Below are positions 1 to 4,831 of a DNA stretch of 5,119 nucleotides, one piece after another. Location: positions 1-5,119 of the forward strand of contig USEQ01000115.1 of the NCBI GenBank assembly GCA_900553655.1, written 5' to 3'. This stretch comes from an uncultured Slackia sp. (GTDB lineage Bacteria; Actinomycetota; Coriobacteriia; Coriobacteriales; Eggerthellaceae). Made by a program: the position numbers and the translations under genes. The notes under the pieces are model-generated. The model was given only the letters and a program-made list of their open reading frames with translations. It searched no databases and was not told where the DNA came from. Positions within the stretch are counted from its first letter, which is position 1, and the number at the start of each line of letters is the position of its first letter.

Positions 1-36
1 AGGGGGCGCAACGTCTTTACAGACGCCGCGCCCCCT
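1..36 (-). terminator. Hairpin, probable terminator of the SMR pump operon
   Basis: Bases 1-9 (AGGGGGCGC) pair perfectly with 28-36. After a two-base internal mismatch (10-11 against 26-27), CGTCT at 12-16 pairs with AGACG at 21-25 around the tetraloop TTAC. It lies 80 bases past the stop of the minus-strand pump operon, so it probably ends that transcript. Any T-tract on the minus strand would fall before position 1, outside the window. The plus-strand flank (CCTCCTCG) has no T-run, so it is unlikely to be a plus-strand intrinsic terminator. It could also be part of an interspersed repeat. Confidence 0.55.
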
Positions 37-115
37 CCTCGAAGCTATAAGCAACATCATAGGCGGTTAGGTTTTCAGAACCCCGCACCACGATCGCAAA
101 ACCAATCGTAGGCAA

Positions 116-475
116 CTAGAGACTCTCGTTTACCTTTGCCACCATCTTGTCCGTTTCTTGCTGCGTTCCTGCATTCATCAGGTAAATTCCGCCCGCCACC
201 AGGGCAATACCGATCCCTGTATAAAGCGTAAACGGCTCTCCCCACACCATGCAGCCGATGATGGTAGTGGCAACCGTACCCAAACCGCCCCAAATGCCGT
301 ACGCAAGACCAAGCGGAACGGTCTTCAGAACAATAACGAAAATTGAAAACGATATAACGTAGCCTATTACAACCGCAATAGACGGACCGAGAATCGTAAA
401 GCCCTCGGAAAGCTTAAGCATGGTCGTCGCAAAAACCTCGGTAACGATCGAAACACCCAGAAGAACATACGGCAT
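116..475 (-). CDS. SMR-family multidrug efflux protein, second subunit of a pair
   Basis: A 119-residue four-helix inner-membrane protein of the small multidrug resistance (EmrE/Qac) family, which exports lipophilic cations in exchange for protons. The essential acidic residue of helix 1 is E13, in TEVFATTMLKLSEGF, the family signature. Y59 and W62 in AYGIWGGLGTV match the substrate-pocket Tyr and Trp of EmrE. Four hydrophobic segments lie at roughly 3-22, 31-50, 57-77 and 84-101, followed by a hydrophilic tail of about 18 residues. There is no Trp after the Glu as in the Gdx/SugE guanidinium exporters, so the Qac-like subclass fits better. The ATG lies 3 bases after the TAA of the upstream SMR gene, and its ribosome site (GGGGGTG) is inside that gene, implying translational coupling. 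Paired SMR genes (EbrAB, YkkCD type) usually form hetero-oligomers; that is inferred here. The substrate cannot be told from sequence. Confidence 0.93.
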   Translation of the reverse strand: MPYVLLGVSIVTEVFATTMLKLSEGFTILGPSIAVVIGYVISFSIFVIVLKTVPLGLAYGIWGGLGTVATTIIGCMVWGEPFTLYTGIGIALVAGGIYLMNAGTQQETDKMVAKVNESL

Positions 476-478
476 GGT

Positions 479-796
479 TTACACCCCCAGCTTCAGCACG
501 ACAACGCCGCCGATGATGGCGGCCAGGCCCAATGCTTTCTTCACATTGAACCCTTCTTTCCAAACCACAGCGCCGACAATAGCCGTCAGAGCAATTCCCA
601 AGCCCGTCCACGCGGCATACACCGGCCCTAACGGCAAATGTTCAAGCGTAAGAGCAATCAGATAAAACGCAATACCGTAACCAAGAACCGTGCCCACAAG
701 CGGCAACTTTCTCTGGAAGCCGTTGGAGAGCTTCATCATAGAGTCCCCAAAGACCTCGGCCACCACGGCAACGCCTATCAACGCGTACGCGACCAT
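479..796 (-). CDS. SMR-family multidrug efflux protein, first subunit of a pair
   Basis: A 105-residue SMR transporter whose numbering aligns with EmrE without gaps. It has Y4, the proton/substrate-coupling E14 in AEVFGDSMMKLSNGF, G17, Y40, and Y60/W63/G67 in YAAWTGLGIAL. Four membrane helices fill the chain, and it ends right after helix 4 with almost no tail. An ATG 90 bases upstream (886) would add 30 Arg-rich residues. The start at 796 is chosen because the protein then begins as SMR proteins do and because a strong ribosome site precedes it. Oddity: D18 puts a second acid one turn after E14, where EmrE has Thr. I believe this FGDS form occurs in one subunit of some paired SMRs, but I cannot verify it here. 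It is first gene of a two-gene operon, divergent from a MerR regulator that probably activates it. Confidence 0.93.
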   Translation of the reverse strand: MVAYALIGVAVVAEVFGDSMMKLSNGFQRKLPLVGTVLGYGIAFYLIALTLEHLPLGPVYAAWTGLGIALTAIVGAVVWKEGFNVKKALGLAAIIGGVVVLKLGV

Positions 797-804
797 AGTA
801 TCAA

Positions 805-814
805 TCCTTCCTTT
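805..814 (-). promoter_or_regulatory. Ribosome binding site fixing the first SMR start at 796
   Basis: Read on the minus strand this is AAAGGAAGGA, ending 8 bases before the ATG at 796. It argues against the longer in-frame start at 886. Confidence 0.75.
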
Positions 815-900
815 CGGCCTTCCCCCGACCATGCGCGCCCAAGCACGCATGCTCAGCCGGCGAACCGTTCGAATAACTTTGTTCATTGATTGCTCGGGAA

Positions 901-931
901 ACGATAAACTATGCCATTATGGCAGAGTCAA
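901..931 (-). promoter_or_regulatory. Candidate MerR-type promoter of the SMR pair
   Basis: On the minus strand, TTGACT (931-926, 5 of 6 matches to the -35 consensus) is followed by a 19-base spacer and TATCGT (906-901, 4 of 6 to the -10 consensus). A long 19-20 base spacer holding a palindrome is the hallmark of promoters switched by MerR-family activators, which untwist the DNA to realign the two boxes. The 13-base palindrome at 912-924 sits almost centrally in this spacer. A 17-base spacing to TTTATC also exists but gives a poorer -10. The predicted transcript would start near 894, giving a leader of about 98 nt. This is inference from sequence pattern. Confidence 0.55.
912..924. promoter_or_regulatory. 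Palindrome in the promoter spacer, candidate MerR operator
   Basis: TGCCAT-T-ATGGCA is a perfect 6-base-arm palindrome around one central base. It lies between the -35 and -10 boxes of the proposed SMR promoter, 144 bases upstream of the divergent merR-type gene, which is the usual position of an autologous MerR operator. Confidence 0.5.
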
Positions 932-956
932 CGAATTAGCCAGGCAATTCGTTGAC
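927..956. repeat. Perfect 11-base inverted repeat, possible second operator
   Basis: GTCAACGAATT (927-937) and AATTCGTTGAC (946-956) are exact reverse complements separated by 8 bases. The left arm contains five of the six bases of the SMR -35 box on the minus strand. The right arm supplies TTGAC on the plus strand toward the merR gene, though no good -10 follows it there. It may be a binding site for the MerR protein or another dimeric regulator, or a hairpin in a leader reading through from either side. No T-run follows on either strand, so a terminator is unlikely. Confidence 0.6.
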
Positions 957-959
957 CCC

Positions 960-984
960 ACAAGCGCTTCATAAACGAGCTTGT
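960..984. repeat. Shorter inverted repeat upstream of the merR gene
   Basis: ACAAGC (960-965) and GCTTGT (979-984) form 6-base arms with a 13-base spacer, directly beside the 11-base-arm dyad. An overlapping GAGCT-N14-AGCTC pair runs from 977 to 1000. These are short enough to arise by chance. They are noted because the whole intergenic region is rich in dyads. Confidence 0.3.
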
Positions 985-1067
985 AAGACAGCCATAGCTC
1001 GCAATCAACAAGCCGGCTTCAAGCGCCCGCCCAAAGCCAGAAGCAACAAACCAATGCAGGGAGAAGC

Positions 1068-1901
1068 ATGAAAAACGAGCTGTTGAGCATCGGAGAGGTT
1101 TCGCGCATGAAGGGCGTCAGCCCCAAGTCGCTGCGCTACTACGAGCAACTCGGCATCCTTACGCCCGCTCGCGTAGACGAGCACAGTGGCTACCGTTATT
1201 ACGCTATGAGCCAAATGATCGTCGTCGACGTGATAATTACCTGTATCGAACTGGGAATCCCCCTGAAATCGCTCACCAATTACCGCAAGCCGGACGGGTT
1301 GCTCGATATTGCCTCGCTTCTCGAAAAGGGTCGCGAAACGGCCATCGATAACATTCGGAAAGCGCGGGCTTCGCTTGCGCAAATCGACAGCTATCTTCGT
1401 GAAGCACACGAGCAAAGCCGCATAGAGGACGAGCATCTTCCGTACAAACGCATCGTTTCTCGTCGAACGATTATGCATGCTCCCTGGCAAAACGACCGCT
1501 TCGACGCAAAAAACTACCTGTCCCTGACCACCTCCCTTTACAACCGCGCAGCACAACTCGGCACCGTACCTCTTTACCAATGGGGCATGATGCGTACGCC
1601 GCGCGAAGAAGGCGCGCAATGGAGCGTTTTCGTGGAAGTGGCCCTCGAAAAAGAGCCCGAACGCGTCAAAAACGGAAGCACGACACTTTTCGACAAATCG
1701 TCGGATGAGGAAATAACGATCGGCACAACCATCGAGGGCACGTATCTTGGAAGCAGGTTGCGGGGCGTAGGGTTCGACCAATGCTTTCATGATGTTTTTC
1801 ACATGGCAGAAAAGATGGACGGAGCCCTCATCGCAACCGAAGTATGGACGGACGAACTCGATCCGCGCAACTATATCGTGGAATTGCTCGAAAAACAGTA
1901 G
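1068..1901 (+). CDS. MerR-family multidrug-type transcriptional regulator (BmrR-like)
   Basis: A 277-residue cytoplasmic regulator. Residues 7-75 are a MerR winged helix-turn-helix: SIGEVSRMKGVSPKSLRYYE is the DNA-reading helix pair, followed by the LGILTPAR...SGYRYY wing and the IELGIPLKSL segment. Residues of about 80-117 look like the dimerising coiled coil. Residues 120-277 resemble a GyrI-like ligand domain. The length matches B. subtilis BmrR (about 278), not the short metal-sensing MerR proteins. It lacks the clustered cysteines of metal sensors, with isolated Cys near 60 and in the FDQCF segment, so an organic ligand is more likely. AGGGAGA ends 3 bases before the ATG and supports the start. 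It is divergent from the SMR pair, and the spacer holds a MerR-type promoter, so it probably senses a compound and activates the pump genes. The ligand is unknown. I found no convincing promoter of its own. Confidence 0.9.
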   Translation: MKNELLSIGEVSRMKGVSPKSLRYYEQLGILTPARVDEHSGYRYYAMSQMIVVDVIITCIELGIPLKSLTNYRKPDGLLDIASLLEKGRETAIDNIRKARASLAQIDSYLREAHEQSRIEDEHLPYKRIVSRRTIMHAPWQNDRFDAKNYLSLTTSLYNRAAQLGTVPLYQWGMMRTPREEGAQWSVFVEVALEKEPERVKNGSTTLFDKSSDEEITIGTTIEGTYLGSRLRGVGFDQCFHDVFHMAEKMDGALIATEVWTDELDPRNYIVELLEKQ

Positions 1902-1950
1902 CAGCAACACACCGCTTCCCTTCTTTCCAGCCTCCCCTTCTCTGCATAAA

Positions 1951-1978
1951 AGAACGGCACCCTCTCGGATGCCGTTCT
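1951..1978 (-). terminator. Intrinsic terminator between converging merR and yebC
   Basis: AGAACGGCA (1951-1959) pairs with TGCCGTTCT (1970-1978). A further CC/GG pair closes a TCTC loop after one C-A mismatch. On the minus strand the stem ends in TTCTTTTATG, a usable U-tract, so it should stop yebC transcription 30 bases after its TAA. The plus-strand flank (TTCTCATTC) is a weaker U-tract, but the hairpin may also help end merR transcripts 50 bases after its stop. Confidence 0.82.
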
Positions 1979-2007
1979 CATTCATAAGCTTATGCGAAAA
2001 AACGTGC

Positions 2008-2805
2008 TTAGTCCTCTTCGAGGGCAGCAAGGACCTCTTCGGTCATGTCCATGGTGTGATAGACGTTCTGAAGGTCTTCGAGTTCTTCGAGCTTGTCAAC
2101 CAGACGCATGACCTTTTTGGCGTCGGCCGGAGAAATCTCGGTCGGAGTGGTGGGCTCCATGGTGAGCTCTGCACCCTTGGTCTCAATGCCCGCAGCCTCG
2201 AGAGCGTTCTTGACGGCCATGAGGTCGGAAGGAGCGGTGTAGACGATCCACTCTTCGTCGGCGTCTTCGTAATCGGATCCGCCGCACTCCGCAACCATCA
2301 TCATGAACTCGTCTTCGTCGACGGCGTTCTCTTTGTCGGCGACCTTCTTGTCATCGCTCTTGATGACCTTCTCGATCATGATCTGGCCCTTGCGCTCGAA
2401 CTGGAAGGAAACACAGCCCGGCGTGCCCAGGTTGCCGCCATGATGACGGAAAGCGGCTCCCACGTCAGCAGCGGTACGATTGCGGTTGTCGGTCAGAGCC
2501 TCGCACAGAATGGCGACGCCAGCAGGACCGTAGCCCTCATACGTCAAGGTCTCGTAATTCGCCGCATCCTTGCCGGTACCGAATGCTTTGTCGATAGCGG
2601 TCTTAATCTTATCCTTCGGCAGGGAGTAACCCTTCGCCTTTTCGATCGCCGCAGCCAAAGACGCATTGTTCGCGGGATTCGGGTCGCCGCCTTCCTTCGC
2701 CGCAACGGTGATGTTACGGGAAAGCTTGCTGAACAGAGCGGAGCGCTTGGCGTCCTGCGCAGCTTTACGATGCTTCGTGGTAGCCCATTTAGAATGACCG
2801 GACAT
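2008..2805 (-). CDS. yebC: YebC/TACO1-family protein (YebC1 type)
   Basis: A 265-residue cytoplasmic protein beginning with the family signature MSGHSKWATTKHRKAAQDAK. Other signatures follow: NASLAAAIEKAKGYSLPKD, YEGYGPAGVAIL, NRNRTAADV, and HHGGNLGTPGCVSFQF. The GHSKW...KHRK opening marks the YebC1 branch rather than the YeeI/YebC2 branch. The family was long annotated as transcriptional regulators (PmpR in Pseudomonas). More recent work ties bacterial YebC and mitochondrial TACO1 to translation of difficult, proline-rich stretches. The chain is somewhat longer than the usual 240-250 because of a charged, Lys/Asp-rich insert around 147-161, ahead of DEDEF. AGAGG 7 bases before the ATG supports the start. 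It lacks the common ruvCAB neighbours, lies 158 bases downstream of nhaA in the same direction behind a hairpin, and ends at a terminator. It is therefore probably a separate unit, though no clear promoter was found. Confidence 0.96.
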   Translation of the reverse strand: MSGHSKWATTKHRKAAQDAKRSALFSKLSRNITVAAKEGGDPNPANNASLAAAIEKAKGYSLPKDKIKTAIDKAFGTGKDAANYETLTYEGYGPAGVAILCEALTDNRNRTAADVGAAFRHHGGNLGTPGCVSFQFERKGQIMIEKVIKSDDKKVADKENAVDEDEFMMMVAECGGSDYEDADEEWIVYTAPSDLMAVKNALEAAGIETKGAELTMEPTTPTEISPADAKKVMRLVDKLEELEDLQNVYHTMDMTEEVLAALEED

Positions 2806-2913
2806 GCTTGCCTCTTTCTTGCTATCGAGTGTGCACGTTTGCGCACAGGGCGCGATACGTGCGTCGCGTGCGTCTTGAGAAAATACCGCGCGATAGTTTA
2901 CTGCAAAACCCCA

Positions 2914-2943
2914 GCTGCGTAAAGGAAGAGTCCTTCACGCAGC
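2914..2943 (-). terminator. Hairpin after nhaA, weak terminator or attenuator
   Basis: GCTGCGT (2914-2920) pairs with ACGCAGC (2937-2943). After one A-C mismatch, AAGGA (2922-2926) pairs with TCCTT (2931-2935) around the loop AGAG. On the minus strand the stem is followed by TGGGGTTTTGC, so the T-run begins five bases after the stem. Termination may be partial, letting some nhaA transcription reach yebC. It starts 20 bases past the nhaA stop. Confidence 0.65.
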
Positions 2944-2963
2944 ACAGAACGCAAAGTAAAACC

Positions 2964-4532
2964 TTAGCCCTTCTTCAGCTCTTCGGGATTAAGCTGAACC
3001 GCCACTTCGCGATTATCGCGGTCTTCGAAGGCCTCCTGCACTTCGACCTGGTCTTCTTCACCGAACGTGTCGATGATTCCCTCGCTTGCACGGCGAGCCT
3101 CGGCATCTGCGAAAGTCGCACTGTCAGCGCCTTCGGGAGAAGTGACATACAGAACACCGCGTTTCGCGTCGGCCTTTGCTTCAATGAGCAAGAAGGTGAA
3201 TCCGACAATACCAGCAACCGTAGACGCGCACAGAATAGCGGCCTTTGCCATGGCGATGTGCGCCTCGTCGACATAAGCAAGATTGGCAACGAAAATCGCC
3301 ATGGTAAATCCTACGCCGCCAAGAATAGCCGCGCCTATCATATGAATCCACGAAACATTGGTCGGAAGCGACGCAAGCTTGGTTTTCACCACAACGAAGC
3401 TAAACAGCATGATGCCAATCGGCTTGCCCAAAAGCAGACCGAAGAACACGCCCATGAACACCGTGTCGCCAAAAAGCATCGACGGATCGATTCCCGCTAG
3501 ATGCACGGCGGCATTCGTCAACGCGAACAGAGGGAGAACAAGGAAGTACACCCACGGGTACAGCTTGTTTTCGAGCCTGGTTGCCGGCGGAATAACCTGA
3601 GCGGCAATGGCGGAAAGGTTCTTCACGTTGCGCATGTAATCCTTCTGGCCGATAACAGGCTCATCGGGATTGAAGGAGTCGTATGCTTGGCGAATCTTTT
3701 TGCCAGACCAAGACAAGAACCCGCGAAGATTAACGCGCGAACCTGAAGGAATGGTGAACGCAAGAAGCACACCTGCAATGGTGGAATGCACGCCGCTCAT
3801 GAAGACGCAGAACCACAGAACCACGCCAAGCGCCAGATACGGCACCAACGAATAGACATGCGTGCGATTCAGCAACAGCAGCAACACGACAACACCCGCC
3901 GCGGCAGCAAGCCACATGAAGCTTGGCGCCTGACCGTAGAAGATGGCAATGACGAGAATGGCGATGATGTCGTCCGCAACGGCAAGCGTGGACAAGAAAA
4001 CGCGCACGCCAGCGGGGATGCGATTGCCCAATAGCGCCATGATGCCGAGGGCGAATGCGATATCGGTCGCGGTGGGAACGCCCCAACCATGAACGGTGTC
4101 AGGATGACCGATGTTGAACAGCAGGTAGATGACGATGGGAACCAAAACGCCGCCGCATGCCGCAACAATAGGAAGCAACGCCTGACGGATGTTGGTAAGC
4201 TCGCCGACCGTCATTTCGTACTTGATCTCTAGGCCGACGATCAGGAAGAAGACCGCCATGAAGATATCGTTAATGATATGGCCGGCGGACATAGTATACG
4301 CGGTGCCGCCGATAACGAACCCGATCTCCTGATGAATCAAATGCTCGAAAGCCTCATAAGCGCCCGTATTCGCAATGACAAGCGCCGCGATGGCGGCAAG
4401 CAGCATGATGCCTGCAGACTTTGTCGCCGAATGAGTGAACTCGAGAATCTTTTTGTATCGCGCTTGATGACCGCGAACCTCGTCGATGAAAATCGACGGT
4501 TCGGTGTTGCGCTCCTCGCTCGCAGCGGCCAT
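2964..4532 (-). CDS. nhaA: Na+/H+ antiporter NhaA, long variant with acidic C-terminal tail
   Basis: A 522-residue inner-membrane antiporter that expels Na+ or Li+ in exchange for protons. It has about 12 membrane helices between residues 35 and 450. Ion-binding residues line up with E. coli NhaA (388 residues): T156-D157 in PTATDIAFALG (D133), D187-D188 in LAVADDIIAIL (D163/D164), and K370 in LLGKPIGIMLF (K300). FFLIVGLEIKYE carries E102 and E106 (E78/E82). Y105 replaces R81, and N322/Y325 replace H253/H256, while E321 (E252) is kept. Long-variant additions are a central hydrophilic insert at about 275-316 and a soluble tail from about 451 with some 19 acidic and 9 basic residues. The start at 4532 follows GGGAGGGG and gives a normal N-terminus. 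The frame stays open upstream to a GTG at 4739, but that has no ribosome site and spans the likely promoter. It is divergent from an amidohydrolase gene. Confidence 0.97.
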   Translation of the reverse strand: MAAASEERNTEPSIFIDEVRGHQARYKKILEFTHSATKSAGIMLLAAIAALVIANTGAYEAFEHLIHQEIGFVIGGTAYTMSAGHIINDIFMAVFFLIVGLEIKYEMTVGELTNIRQALLPIVAACGGVLVPIVIYLLFNIGHPDTVHGWGVPTATDIAFALGIMALLGNRIPAGVRVFLSTLAVADDIIAILVIAIFYGQAPSFMWLAAAAGVVVLLLLLNRTHVYSLVPYLALGVVLWFCVFMSGVHSTIAGVLLAFTIPSGSRVNLRGFLSWSGKKIRQAYDSFNPDEPVIGQKDYMRNVKNLSAIAAQVIPPATRLENKLYPWVYFLVLPLFALTNAAVHLAGIDPSMLFGDTVFMGVFFGLLLGKPIGIMLFSFVVVKTKLASLPTNVSWIHMIGAAILGGVGFTMAIFVANLAYVDEAHIAMAKAAILCASTVAGIVGFTFLLIEAKADAKRGVLYVTSPEGADSATFADAEARRASEGIIDTFGEEDQVEVQEAFEDRDNREVAVQLNPEELKKG

Positions 4533-4685
4533 GCTCACACCCCTCCCGAAATCGACGCGCACACAGATGCCAAGGGCAGTCGCCCCTTCTACGACGCTTT
4601 CGCGACCGCGCTCGAGACGACCGCGTTGGCAGATGCAACCATAGGCGAAAGATGCCTTGAATGCGCGTTTTTCCTGTACGTTGAA
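4533..4685 (-). other. nhaA 5' leader, about 150 nt, function unassigned
   Basis: If transcription starts near 4685, the mRNA has an unusually long untranslated leader. On the minus strand it holds three copies of GCATCT (plus-strand AGATGC at 4565-4570, 4631-4636 and 4650-4655). It also holds two CGCGGTCG octamers about 17 bases apart and a small AAGGG/CCCTT stem. I could not match these to a known Na+ or Li+ riboswitch consensus from memory. The reading frame is open through it in phase with nhaA, so a longer protein cannot be fully excluded. Confidence 0.4.
4540..4547 (-). promoter_or_regulatory. Ribosome binding site fixing the nhaA start at 4532
   Basis: On the minus strand this reads GGGAGGGG, 7 bases before the ATG at 4532. 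It favours this start over the in-frame upstream GTG at 4739. Confidence 0.8.
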
Positions 4686-4691
4686 GTTGCT

Positions 4692-4724
4692 ATTATATCC
4701 CCCGTCATTCGGTGTTCCTGTTAA
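4692..4724 (-). promoter_or_regulatory. Candidate nhaA promoter
   Basis: A perfect TATAAT lies at 4697-4692 on the minus strand, preceded by GGGGGA. The best -35 is TTAACA at 4724-4719 (5 of 6 matches), but the 21-base spacing is long. The spacing suggests either an activator-dependent promoter or a -10 that works without a good -35. The predicted start is near 4685. Confidence 0.5.
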
Positions 4725-4740
4725 AACCACATGAAACACC
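4711..4740. repeat. Inverted repeat between nhaA and the amidohydrolase gene, possible operator
   Basis: GGTGTT (4711-4716) and AACACC (4735-4740) are complementary arms separated by 18 bases. An inner GTT-AA-AAC lies at 4720-4727. The element covers the proposed nhaA -35 and is upstream of the divergent gene, so a regulator bound here could affect both. The arms are short and chance is possible. Confidence 0.35.
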
Positions 4741-4819
4741 GTCGGAACAGCATGCGAGCGCGCGAAAGCGACGGCCGAGCATCTCGCGGTCTCAGACGAT
4801 TCTTGCGCTCCACTTGTGT

Positions 4820-4826
4820 AAGGAGG
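4820..4826 (+). promoter_or_regulatory. Ribosome binding site of the amidohydrolase gene
   Basis: AAGGAGG is a full match to the anti-Shine-Dalgarno complement, 5 bases before a GTG at 4832. It fixes the start of a gene that has no ATG near its beginning. Confidence 0.85.
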
Positions 4827-4831
4827 TTGCA

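Noticed and set aside
861..871. An ACGG-containing mini-hairpin (CGAACGGTTCG on the minus strand) in the SMR leader, considered as a mini-ykkC guanidine riboswitch
   Set aside because: Only one such hairpin is present, and the loop is CGG rather than a closed ACGR tetraloop. The SMR proteins also look Qac-like rather than Gdx-like.
797..886. A 30-residue N-terminal extension of the first SMR protein from an ATG at 886
   Set aside because: SMR proteins begin right at helix 1. The ATG at 796 has a good ribosome site, and numbering from it matches EmrE exactly.
952..998. A plus-strand promoter for the merR gene built from TTGACC (952-957) or TTCATA/CATAGC (968-998)
   Set aside because: TTGACC has no -10 at an acceptable distance, and the second pair matches the -10 consensus at only 3 of 6 positions. 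Neither is good enough to annotate.
1005..2030. A 341-codon open frame on the minus strand antisense to the MerR gene
   Set aside because: It lies almost wholly opposite a clear MerR coding region, runs through the terminator at 1951-1978, and its translation resembles no family. It is a codon-bias shadow.
2858..2874. A tandem CGTGCGTC repeat upstream of yebC
   Set aside because: It has only two copies of 8 bases in a CG-rich stretch, which is likely chance. No further copies are in the window.
2880..2906. A possible yebC promoter (TTGCAG, 15 bases, TATTTT on the minus strand)
   Set aside because: Both boxes match poorly and the spacing is short. yebC may instead be fed partly by read-through from nhaA.
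1789..2922. A 377-codon open frame on the plus strand antisense to yebC
   Set aside because: It covers a highly conserved yebC in the opposite direction and crosses the terminator and the yebC ribosome site. No family resemblance was seen.
4533..4739. A 69-residue N-terminal extension of NhaA from a GTG at 4739
   Set aside because: There is no ribosome site at 4739, the candidate TATAAT lies inside it, the peptide has no NhaA-like character, and a strong GGGAGGGG precedes the ATG at 4532.
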